The position numbers and the translations under genes are program-made. Shown piece by piece: positions 14,701 through 21,385 of a stretch of 21,490 nucleotides of DNA. Under the pieces are notes generated by a model. It ran no database searches, had not been told where the DNA came from, and worked only from the letters and a program-made list of their open reading frames with translations. This DNA comes from a virus. Position 1 is the stretch's first letter, and each line of letters begins with the position of its first letter. The stretch is taken from the IMG/VR virus record IMGVR_UViG_3300027659_000246, positions 1 to 21,490 of that record. The stretch is one strand, 5' to 3'.

Positions 14701-16284
14701 TCAAGTTTCGGCAGCTTTATATGCGCTAGTGTCTGGCTCAGGGTCTCTCGTATTGGATGATTCCTCAAATCCAGTAACATTGATTAAATTATCATTGTCT
14801 TGTTTCAATTCATTTTTAGGTAGAGTTACATCTACCTTAACTGATTTCGTTGCTTCCTCAATCACTGCAAGCAATTCGGCGCCAGTTTCAGTAGGTAATG
14901 TTTTCTTTTTTCCAGTAACTGTCACTGGTTCTAGAACATCAGTCCCTTCTCGATCTTTTGCTAATTTTGAGAATACATCAGTTTTTGGCGGCTGAGCTGC
15001 AGGAGCAACCTTTGCTAAATCCGCTCCAGCCTTCATATCTGGACCACTAGCAAACGAAGCAGTTGGACCAACTTTACCAACTGCTGGTATATTGGAATTT
15101 AAATCTTGAATTCCAGCAGTCAATAACAATTGTGTGATTAATTCAATAACGCTACTTTCAATGTGAGTCATAGCTCCACCAACAGAAGTCACGCCAGAAC
15201 TTTTAAGAACTGTTTGGAATCCACCATAAATTTTAGCGGCATTTGCTGCAGCAATATTTACATCTGCGCCACTTAAATGAGCCAGTAGCCCCGCGAGATG
15301 AAGACCACCAGCTGCCTTTATTTTTGTGTCGCTGGAAGAAGCCATTTGAATTTTGTCGGCAGAAATTAATTCCAAACCACCACACTCTATTCTTAACTTA
15401 CCATTTACACGCAAATACATGTCTGAGTCAACAGTTTCATATTTTTCACCATTAACATAACTTCTGTGGTCGCCCATCGTTACATCATAGCGACTCTTTT
15501 GTGATTTAATTTTTGTATGCCCTTCTGGTAAAAATTCCAAAGTTGATCCAGTTCTGTGAGATAACTGAACTCTTTCATATCCTTCTGTGTCATCCATCTC
15601 AAAGGCATGACCAGACTCAGTTTCAGTCACATTATTAAATGGATACATGGCATTGTAAGATGGGTATGGCTCATCCCACGTTACACCTCTAGCTGTTTGG
15701 ATGTCGGGGATTCTTGTTTTTCTTTGTATATCAATGCTTGTATTTGCAATAGAACTTGGTTCTATTCCTTGATAAGCACCATTCGCAGTTGATCTATTTG
15801 GTCTAGCCAACCTTGAGACTGTAGGCTCATCTAATACAGAAGGATTTCTTTTTGCTGTATCATTAACAACATTAATTCCTCTGCTGTCTCTCTTTACGCT
15901 AAATTCTTTTATTTTTCTGGGAAAATCTTGAGCAGCTTTTTCAGCATCTGTGTATGGGTCTGTAAATCCTGCATTATTCTGGCGAATCTCTACTGGAATT
16001 CCAGGAACAGTTCCAATTATAATAGGATATTCCCCATGAGAACCATCTGCGAAAAATCCAAATACCATTGTTCCTTCTGCTGGCGCTTGCACAGACTTAA
16101 CTCCATATGGAACAATTGGATGCGCCCATGGAAGTTTATCTATTGGCAATTGATTAATATCGTCAGAATGCCAACCAAAACATCTTATTTGGCATCTTCC
16201 TAATTCTAGTGGGTCTAATCGATTTTCGACTACACCAAACCACCAAACAAAATTGTTTAATCCTAGAAAATCGTTGTTGTTCAT
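14701..16284 (-). CDS. 5: gp5-like baseplate hub/spike protein, no lysozyme domain
   Basis: T4 gp5 is the membrane-piercing spike: an N-terminal OB fold, a lysozyme domain and a C-terminal triple beta-helix. This 527-residue protein has the OB part (about 12-100): FVWWFGVVENRLDPLELGRCQIR (T4 WFVGVVEDRMDPLKLGRVRVR), then LPWAHPIVP, and EGTMVFGFFADG. It also has the segment just before the helix (about 209-260): SYNAMYPFNNVTETESGHAFEMDDTEGYERVQLSHRTGS (T4 YPYVHTMETESGHIQEFDDTPGQERYRLVHPTGT). Between them are only about 110 low-complexity residues with no lysozyme-like sequence or Glu/Asp/Thr catalytic layout. The beta-helix is short (VNGEKYETV, LRVNGKLRIEC) and is followed by an Ala/Gly-rich region and a charged, disordered tail containing LEPVTVTGKKK. 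It starts in an ATGA overlap with the gp27-like gene. Confidence 0.88.
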   Translation of the reverse strand: MNNNDFLGLNNFVWWFGVVENRLDPLELGRCQIRCFGWHSDDINQLPIDKLPWAHPIVPYGVKSVQAPAEGTMVFGFFADGSHGEYPIIIGTVPGIPVEIRQNNAGFTDPYTDAEKAAQDFPRKIKEFSVKRDSRGINVVNDTAKRNPSVLDEPTVSRLARPNRSTANGAYQGIEPSSIANTSIDIQRKTRIPDIQTARGVTWDEPYPSYNAMYPFNNVTETESGHAFEMDDTEGYERVQLSHRTGSTLEFLPEGHTKIKSQKSRYDVTMGDHRSYVNGEKYETVDSDMYLRVNGKLRIECGGLELISADKIQMASSSDTKIKAAGGLHLAGLLAHLSGADVNIAAANAAKIYGGFQTVLKSSGVTSVGGAMTHIESSVIELITQLLLTAGIQDLNSNIPAVGKVGPTASFASGPDMKAGADLAKVAPAAQPPKTDVFSKLAKDREGTDVLEPVTVTGKKKTLPTETGAELLAVIEEATKSVKVDVTLPKNELKQDNDNLINVTGFEESSNTRDPEPDTSAYKAAET

Positions 16285-17639
16285 TGTTTTTGCGCTAATT
16301 TATATTGTTGATTTTCTGCTGATAAATCTAATGGAGAAGAAACTGAGTTCTTAGATAACTCTAATTCAGTTTGTAATGAACCAGGAGTTATGACATGACG
16401 AACTGCTGTAATTAAATATTTACCAGAATAATATGGATCATTTACTCTTTCATTTTGAAAATTTGATGTAAATGCTGGGATAGTAAAATCAATCGTGTAT
16501 CCAGCAGAATACTGAGGATTCCCTGGAACAATACAATGTATCTCTGTGTTGTTTATTAAATCTATCTGCATCATTCTTTGTGCTAATGTTTCTTCCACAT
16601 GAGTATCTCTAGATCGTATGCCTTTTGACACAAAATAATTTGAATTAGTTCTGCCTTTATTTGTTAACCAATACTTCATGTTAGAATCATACTCTTGAAA
16701 CAATGTTTTATTATTTCTATTTGTTGCATTATTAAATGGAAAATATCCATCGATCATAACATCAGCATTTAATTCGTTTAGAAGTGAAACATTGTGTTTT
16801 GTATATTTTTGTGTTATCAAATCTAATGTGTGAAGTTTACAAGAATAAGTTCCATTTTTTACATTTTTATTCACGTCAAAACATTTGTTAAATTTAAATG
16901 TATTAACGTCAGTAGAATTTATAAATGGAGATTCATCTAACTCAGAAGTAAATTTTGCAGTATTATACTTTACAGATGCGACCACGTCTTTTCTATATAA
17001 CGTTTCTAACGACAGTAAGTTAAATCCATCTTTATTTTCAAAAAATAAAAATGGAGACAAAGATTGACTGAAGGATTGAGAGGCAAGATATTCAATTGCT
17101 TCTAGAGGTTTTTGATTTGTTATTGCAAATTCATTACAGCCAAAAGAATTTTCAAAATCTGCTATTTTATTCACTCTCGTTTTTAAATCAAATAAACAAA
17201 TATTAAAAATATAATCAGAAGCATTTCCTCCTGATAATGATCTTGAGATAAGTTGTTGATTTGAAAAAATTTGTTCTTCAGAACAAAAATGTAACACATA
17301 AGTTTGATCTTGGCTGTTTGGAACTTTTTGACGATCTGTCACTTTAAATATTCTAAACGTTTTGGAGTATCGTTGGTCTCTTAAAGTTTCTCCAGGTCGA
17401 CCAAATGTGATATACAAATACTCATTACCATGAATAGCAAGATCCATAAACATACCAACACCATCTCTGATGTTAATTGTTCCCGTGATTACAGGTTTAA
17501 ATATATCTTCAAAAATATTAATAGCATTGAATAATCGTTCTTTATCTAAATCTCTGATTTTGCCATTAGAGCCTATTAACTTTAACTCTAGTATGACAAT
17601 ATCACGAGAAGAATTAATTTTATCTACTGAATCAACCAT
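16281..17639 (-). CDS. 27: gp27-like baseplate hub protein
   Basis: The protein has 452 residues (T4 gp27 has 391). Its N-terminal part has KERLFNAINIFEDIFKPVITGTINIRDGVGMFMDLAIHGNEYLYITFGRPG (about 38-88), the beta-barrel pattern of the gp27/gpD hub family, in which an early strand is followed by a 'G-N-E-x-(I/L)-x-I' segment. Later come FLFFENKDGFNLLSLETL (about 206-223) and, near the C-terminus, GYTIDFTIPAFTS and YSGKYLITAVRHVITPG, matching the family's 'G..I.F..P' and 'GkYlIt.V.H....' strands. In T4 three gp27 copies form the torus that carries the gp5 spike. Here it overlaps gp53 by 8 bases upstream and the gp5-like gene by 4 downstream, which fits that partnership. Primary-sequence similarity to T4 gp27 itself is weak, so the call rests on pattern and position. 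Confidence 0.8.
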   Translation of the reverse strand: MVDSVDKINSSRDIVILELKLIGSNGKIRDLDKERLFNAINIFEDIFKPVITGTINIRDGVGMFMDLAIHGNEYLYITFGRPGETLRDQRYSKTFRIFKVTDRQKVPNSQDQTYVLHFCSEEQIFSNQQLISRSLSGGNASDYIFNICLFDLKTRVNKIADFENSFGCNEFAITNQKPLEAIEYLASQSFSQSLSPFLFFENKDGFNLLSLETLYRKDVVASVKYNTAKFTSELDESPFINSTDVNTFKFNKCFDVNKNVKNGTYSCKLHTLDLITQKYTKHNVSLLNELNADVMIDGYFPFNNATNRNNKTLFQEYDSNMKYWLTNKGRTNSNYFVSKGIRSRDTHVEETLAQRMMQIDLINNTEIHCIVPGNPQYSAGYTIDFTIPAFTSNFQNERVNDPYYSGKYLITAVRHVITPGSLQTELELSKNSVSSPLDLSAENQQYKLAQKQ

Positions 17640-18315
17640 TTAAAATATTTTCCAATTCTAACAACACAGATGCAATATATTGTTTCTTTAAGATTTTAAT
17701 CTCTCGATATCTTTCGTTTAATTGTTCTTCATGCTCGTATACATAGACAGGTTTATACGTCGAAACTGTGGATAAAGTAGCAACTATTCCACTATTTGCA
17801 TTAGAATTATTTGCATAAAAACTAATATTACTTGTGACTGGATTATTAATATTGTTTGTTGTTATTGTATTTGACGTATAATCAAACTGGTCTAATGTCA
17901 CTATCGTATTTGAAGTTGTTACTGTTGTTGGACCCTCAAGTTCAGATAAAGTTTGTTTGACTTCAAGAACATAGTGGTGTATGGTTGAATATGCATTCGC
18001 GATAGTTGGATAATTATATTGCTTGACTACCTTTCTTTCAAATGAATCTCGAGGGAGCGGCAAATTAAATAGTGGATCATCAAGTTGATTCACCATATTA
18101 ATTATCCAATGATATTTAACGTCGCCATAAACTTTGAATGATATGATCTCAGGTGTATCTAAATCTTCGCATTGATATTTGTAAAAAGCCAACGCATTAT
18201 TCAATACGCTATCATTAAATCTAAATCTTGTAAAAATGTTAGTGACAGTTTTTACAGAAGAATTTGATGTAAAATCGAATCCATATAGAGTTTTAGGAAA
18301 TTGACTAAACAGCAT
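17632..18315 (-). CDS. 53: Baseplate wedge protein gp53
   Basis: gp53 is a LysM-like wedge protein that clamps neighbouring wedges in T4 (196 residues; 227 here). The start MLFSQFPK resembles T4 MLFTFFDP. The core at residues about 24-76 aligns: VTNIFTRFRFNDSVLNNALAFYKYQCEDLDTPEIISFKVYGDVKYHWIINMVN (T4 MTDIFRNY ... YYIKGSPRPEELANAIYGNPQLYWVLLMCN). The C-terminal helix NERYREIKILKKQYIASVLLELENIL (200-225) also aligns with T4 ENEKLRQIKIIAKSDINSFMNDLIRIM. Residues about 129-187 are a Thr/Asn-rich insertion. It starts in a TGATG overlap with the stop of gp48, and its last codons overlap the start of the gp27-like gene. Confidence 0.9.
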   Translation of the reverse strand: MLFSQFPKTLYGFDFTSNSSVKTVTNIFTRFRFNDSVLNNALAFYKYQCEDLDTPEIISFKVYGDVKYHWIINMVNQLDDPLFNLPLPRDSFERKVVKQYNYPTIANAYSTIHHYVLEVKQTLSELEGPTTVTTSNTIVTLDQFDYTSNTITTNNINNPVTSNISFYANNSNANSGIVATLSTVSTYKPVYVYEHEEQLNERYREIKILKKQYIASVLLELENILNG

Positions 18316-19691
18316 CAGAATCCCTCTTGTATTGCTTCTCTATCAATGAATACAGTTTCTCTAAATTTCAGAGATAGCCTGATTGCTACAGGAGCACCAT
18401 CGTAAAATGTTGTAAATACGCCATTTTCTGTGTAATCAATTGAAACATCTTCTAATACACATTTCTTAGTTCTGAATAAAAATTGATTTCTAGAATTATT
18501 CGCATCATAAAATTCTATCTCAAATTGCGCTGGCGGAATGAAGTATCTTCCACCCGTTTCTCTGGGAATTTGCGGTGCTGCATAAAATTTTAAATTCTTA
18601 ATAATTGATAAAATTGTTCCTGACTCAGCTTGGTTTCTAGGAACTAATCTGAAATCCATAACAAATTGTCTAAAATCTGGATTAGAATAAATCATTTCCA
18701 TTTGAGGGTTAATGACTCTTCCAGTTGTTGCGAATAATCCAGCTGCAGTAAATTTTTCAGAGCTGCCGATTAATTTTTCTGCAAGTCGACCAGCTGCTTC
18801 CATAATATATGGGTCTTGACCTGCCCCACCATTAGTTGATCCTAATGCTTGCGCAACTAATCCATAATTTCCTGTCTCTCCAGTCAAGGAAATTTCTTCA
18901 TATCGATTAGAGTAAGAAACTGCTAATGTTTCTGGCATTAATAATGCTATTGCTCTGTCGAGTTGTTGTAAATTTCGTTTCAAAGCAAATTGCGAAATGA
19001 GTTCTTTGGATCTAGACCCAGCGTTTGTGAATCCAACAGAATTTCCCAAAGAATCCAATGCTGTTTGAAGTGCTTCGCCTCCAAAATTTGCAGCTGCAGC
19101 TCCTGCAGCAGCACCAGCAGCAACAGTGGCTGCTCCAGCAACAGCTGCAGGAACAACGCCTCTTCTGCCTAATGCCAACAATGCTAATCCAGCAGCATTT
19201 ACTGCTGTTCCGCTACTTACTGCAGCGCCTCCAACAGCTCCGATTAGAGTAGCATTATTTGCTATCACCCCAGCAGCACCCTGCGCTCCAGCTACTAGCG
19301 ACTGTGTGGTTAAATCTTGTCTCGGCACAGCTCCTGTTTGAGTTTCAAATATCTTAATTAAAACATAAGGGACTGGTGCATTTTCGATATCGAGAGGAAA
19401 TTTTAATACTGTTAAATCTGCTCTGTTTAAAGATCTTATCGTTTCTGGTGTATTAATGTTGTTTGTGGAGGTGGTTTCATTTCCTGTTTGCCGAGCTGCG
19501 TCAACTGCATTCTTCATTGCTTGATCTATAGAAACAAATGTTGTTGTGGTTGCTGCTGCAGCACCAGTCGCTGCAACAACCCTTTGGGCGTTTTTATTTG
19601 TTCCTATATTTCGAAAAAAATTGGTTATCGAAGAAACACCAGGTATTCTAGTTGCAAATTGAGATAATGTTCGAACAGCTGTTAGTGCCAT
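18315..19691 (-). CDS. 48: Baseplate tail-tube cap gp48
   Basis: gp48 sits on the completed baseplate and, with gp54, starts the tail tube. The C-terminal half matches T4 gp48 in order: NPDFRQFVMDFRLVPRNQAESGTILSIIKNLKFYAAP (about 337-373; T4 RTKVFTWDLTPRSTEDLMAIINIYQYFNYFS) and RTKKCVLEDVSIDYTENGVFTTFYDGAPVAIRLSLKFRETVFIDREAIQEGF (407-458; T4 ...CQIQSIRFDKTPNGNF ... PSTFTLEITMREIITLNRASLYTGTF). It has 458 residues against 364 in T4. The excess includes an Ala/Gly-rich hydrophobic region at about 132-206. The ATG at 19691 has an AGGAA ribosome-binding site at 19699-19703 with seven-base spacing. It is the first gene of the minus-strand run, and any promoter must lie inside or beyond gp4. Confidence 0.92.
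   Translation of the reverse strand: MALTAVRTLSQFATRIPGVSSITNFFRNIGTNKNAQRVVAATGAAAATTTTFVSIDQAMKNAVDAARQTGNETTSTNNINTPETIRSLNRADLTVLKFPLDIENAPVPYVLIKIFETQTGAVPRQDLTTQSLVAGAQGAAGVIANNATLIGAVGGAAVSSGTAVNAAGLALLALGRRGVVPAAVAGAATVAAGAAAGAAAANFGGEALQTALDSLGNSVGFTNAGSRSKELISQFALKRNLQQLDRAIALLMPETLAVSYSNRYEEISLTGETGNYGLVAQALGSTNGGAGQDPYIMEAAGRLAEKLIGSSEKFTAAGLFATTGRVINPQMEMIYSNPDFRQFVMDFRLVPRNQAESGTILSIIKNLKFYAAPQIPRETGGRYFIPPAQFEIEFYDANNSRNQFLFRTKKCVLEDVSIDYTENGVFTTFYDGAPVAIRLSLKFRETVFIDREAIQEGF
19074..19298 (-). other. Ala/Gly-rich hydrophobic segment of gp48
   Basis: Residues about 132-206 of gp48 are almost entirely Ala, Gly, Val, Leu and small polar residues (for example GAVGGAAVSSG, AAVAGAATVAAGAAAGAAAA), with GxxxG-like spacing. 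At DNA level this is a GCA/GCT-rich tract (about 19090-19150), simple enough to create Ala- or Gln-rich open frames on the other strand. It looks membrane-compatible, which is unexpected in a tube cap. Confidence 0.6.
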
Positions 19692-19698
19692 TAAAAAA

Positions 19699-19703
19699 TT
19701 CCT
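19699..19703 (-). promoter_or_regulatory. Ribosome-binding site of gp48
   Basis: AGGAA on the minus strand, followed by TTTTTTA and the ATG at 19691. It occupies part of the 23-base divergent gap and touches the plus-strand TATAAATA of gp4. Confidence 0.65.
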
Positions 19704-19710
19704 ATAAATA
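19703..19710 (+). promoter_or_regulatory. TATAAATA late-promoter-like element before gp4
   Basis: This is an exact copy of the T4 late -10 sequence, followed by CTTG and the gp4 ATG at 19715. It is the only such element in the divergent gap, and there is no Shine-Dalgarno site for gp4. With T4 geometry the start of transcription would fall at about 19716, within a base of the ATG, so the message would be leaderless or the match is fortuitous. Confidence 0.45.
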
Positions 19711-19714
19711 CTTG

Positions 19715-20149
19715 ATGGCTTATAGTGGTAAATTTAGTCCTAAAAATACTAATAAATATTTAGGCGACTTCACAAACATCTGGTATAGATCTCTTTGGGA
19801 GCGCAGAGTTATGCTGCACCTAGACGAAAACCCAAATGTTATCGGTTGGTCTAATGAGGAAATTGTAATACCATATTTATCGCCAGTTGACAATAAGTGG
19901 CATCGATACTTTCCAGATTTTTTCGTCAAACTAAAGAATAAAAATGGTATAATAGAATGTATCGTATTAGAAGTTAAGCCCATGCACCAAACACAACCCC
20001 CACAACAAAGAAGCAGAATGACAAAACAGTATATACGAGAAGTTGTTACATGGGGCGTAAATGAATCTAAATGGCAAGCTGCACAAGAGTATTGCCAAGA
20101 CAGAAATTGGATTTTTAAGGTTATCACCGAAAAAGATTTAGGAATTTAA
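19715..20149 (+). CDS. 4: Head-completion protein gp4 (PD-(D/E)XK nuclease-like)
   Basis: T4 gp4 (150 residues) acts on the filled head before the tail is attached and is thought to trim DNA. This protein has 144 residues and begins MAYSGKFSPKNTNKYLGD, as in T4 (MAYSGKF-PKN), which decides the start although the frame is open further upstream. It contains WYRSLWERRVMLHLDENPNVIGW (23-45), EEIVIPYL (48-55), RYFPDFFVKL (64-73), LEVKP (85-89), QTQPP, REVVTWGVNESKWQAA (108-123) and WIFKVITEKDL (132-142). PD at 67-68 with E86-x-K88, plus the earlier E29, form the PD-(D/E)XK layout seen in TnsA-type nucleases. It is the first gene of the plus-strand set and shares a TAATG overlap with the next gene. 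Confidence 0.93.
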   Translation: MAYSGKFSPKNTNKYLGDFTNIWYRSLWERRVMLHLDENPNVIGWSNEEIVIPYLSPVDNKWHRYFPDFFVKLKNKNGIIECIVLEVKPMHQTQPPQQRSRMTKQYIREVVTWGVNESKWQAAQEYCQDRNWIFKVITEKDLGI

Positions 20150-20697
20150 TGCCATCATTAATCGATAAATTAAACAAAGAAATGGCGCTGGCTAATATAA
20201 AGCCAAGAACAGATTCAGCCAGAAGTTGGTTAGCTGGCAAAATATCTAGACTCACAATCCCAACAGATCGATCTAATGTATTGAACGACGCAACAAGAAT
20301 CACTGGAAGAACGTTTGTTGGGAGAATGTATTTTTATGCATATGACCCAAAAGGAAAGGAAACTTTACCCGTATACGACAAATTTCCTCTTGTAATTCCA
20401 ATGGAGATTTATCAAGATGGATTTTTAGGATTAAATCTACACTACCTAGACCCATATAGTCGTTTGGTGTTGTTAGACAAATTGATGGATTTTGTAAATA
20501 ACGATAAATATGACGATACAACAAAATTTAATTTATCTTACGATTTACTATCACAATCTCGTCGATATAAAATTATAGAACCGTGTATAAAACGATATTT
20601 AACATCGCACATTAGATCATCAGTCTTATACATTGAACCCAAAAGTTGGGAAACAGCAATATTCTTACCAACAGCTAAAATGGTGTATAGAAAATAA
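20149..20697 (+). CDS. Unassigned phage protein between gp4 and gp54-like (182 aa)
   Basis: I cannot name this protein. It begins MPSLIDKLNKEMALANIKPR. Its central part (about 54-107) looks like a small beta barrel: RTFVGRMYFYAYDPKGKETLPVYDKFPLVIPMEIYQDGFLGLNLHYLDPYSRLVLLDKL. The aromatic 'YFY-DPK-LP-YD-FPL' and 'GFLGLNLHYL' strings look strongly constrained. The C-terminal third is basic and helical (SQSRRYKIIEPCIKRYLTSHIRSS). It overlaps its neighbours by one base on each side (TAATG both times), so it is probably co-expressed with gp4 and the tube-like protein. In T4, gp4 lies near gp2 (DNA-end protector) and gp3 (tail completion, about 176 residues). Position and size would suit gp3, but I see no sequence match I can vouch for. 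Confidence 0.8.
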   Translation: MPSLIDKLNKEMALANIKPRTDSARSWLAGKISRLTIPTDRSNVLNDATRITGRTFVGRMYFYAYDPKGKETLPVYDKFPLVIPMEIYQDGFLGLNLHYLDPYSRLVLLDKLMDFVNNDKYDDTTKFNLSYDLLSQSRRYKIIEPCIKRYLTSHIRSSVLYIEPKSWETAIFLPTAKMVYRK

Positions 20698-21371
20698 TGG
20701 CATTATTCGATATCTTAAAAAACACTTTATTGGGTCAAGGAACTCAAGCAGCAGAATCTGCATCGCCTTTAGATCGATTAGATGAGGTAACTGTTAGAGC
20801 ATCTCCTAATGTAGACTACGATTTAAGTCGCTTTACTAATCAAAATTTTTTAAAGAGCGCTAAATTTGCTGTTAGATTTTTAACGATGCCTTCTTTCGTT
20901 GTAGATAATGCAAACGATCTAAGAAAACTTACATATTTGTGCGATTCTATAGAGTTTCCAGGACAAACTATTTCAACAACAGATTTTAGAATACCAGGAA
21001 AATTAAAAGTAAGAGCTCCTTACATGCGTGATATTAATGAAGTTTCTTTTACATTTTATCATAGTGCAGATATGCCTGTGTATGAATTGTTTAACACTTG
21101 GATAGGCAGCATATCACCGACAACTGCTCTTAACAGTTACTTCGATGAAATAGTTGGATACATATCTCTATTTCAATTTGAGGACACATCAACCTCCGTC
21201 GTGCTGCCAGGAAGAGGCGCAATACAAAATATGCGAGTTAATTTAATAGACGCATATCCGTTAAGTATACAATCTATGCCGTCTAATTGGATGGATGATG
21301 GATTCCATAAAGTAAACGTGTCATTCTTTTTCAGAGACATTGAAATTGTTCCAAAAAATACTAAATTTTAA
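20697..21371 (+). CDS. 54: gp54-like tail-tube initiator (tube-fold protein)
   Basis: The 224-residue protein has a tail-tube-type core: FAVRFLTMPSFV (about 57-68), LTYLCDSIEFPGQTISTTDFRIPGKLKVRAPYMRDINEVSFTFYHSADMPVYELFNTWIGSI (78-139), and VNLIDAYPLSIQSMPSNWMDDGFHKVNVSFFFRDIE (181-216). The order 'initial strand, small-to-large W in an F.tWi segment, then hP.si......s.d.....v.VtF.yr' matches both T4 gp54 and the tube protein gp19, which share a fold. I prefer gp54 because the neighbours are baseplate genes and T4 gp19 is shorter (163 residues). T4 gp54 is longer (320), so the reading is not certain. The N-terminus carries a flexible stretch with LDEVTVRASPN (28-38). It starts in a TAATG overlap. 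Confidence 0.7.
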   Translation: MALFDILKNTLLGQGTQAAESASPLDRLDEVTVRASPNVDYDLSRFTNQNFLKSAKFAVRFLTMPSFVVDNANDLRKLTYLCDSIEFPGQTISTTDFRIPGKLKVRAPYMRDINEVSFTFYHSADMPVYELFNTWIGSISPTTALNSYFDEIVGYISLFQFEDTSTSVVLPGRGAIQNMRVNLIDAYPLSIQSMPSNWMDDGFHKVNVSFFFRDIEIVPKNTKF

Positions 21372-21376
21372 TAATT

Positions 21377-21380
21377 GGAG
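21377..21380 (+). promoter_or_regulatory. Ribosome-binding site of the gp26-like gene
   Basis: GGAG, then TTATT, then the ATG at 21386. The gap after the preceding stop is 14 bases. It supports the start of the right-edge gene. Confidence 0.6.
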
Positions 21381-21385
21381 TTATT

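Noticed and set aside
14691-14780. Longer start (ATG at 14780) for the small hypothetical gene
   Set aside because: It would overlap the gp5-like gene by 80 bases in a run where overlaps are 8 bases or fewer; the internal ATG at 14690 fits the spacing.
15655-15984. A divergent lysozyme domain in the gp5-like protein
   Set aside because: The segment is short, polar and low in hydrophobic core residues, with no Glu/Asp/Thr catalytic layout.
19058-19341. Plus-strand Ala- and Gln-rich frames opposite gp48
   Set aside because: They are the antisense reading of the GCA/GCT-rich tract encoding the Ala/Gly segment of gp48.
19652-19714. Upstream extension of gp4 to an earlier ATG
   Set aside because: It would overlap the start of gp48 on the other strand, and T4 gp4 begins at the MAYSGKF position.
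19720-20127. Minus-strand 135-codon open frame opposite gp4
   Set aside because: The plus strand encodes a full-length gp4 with matching ends and nuclease-like motifs; the antisense product is Cys/Ser-rich with no recognisable features.
20697-21371. Calling the tube-fold protein gp19, the main tail-tube protein
   Set aside because: The folds are shared so it cannot be excluded, but it is longer than T4 gp19 and lies among baseplate genes, away from any sheath (gp18) gene.
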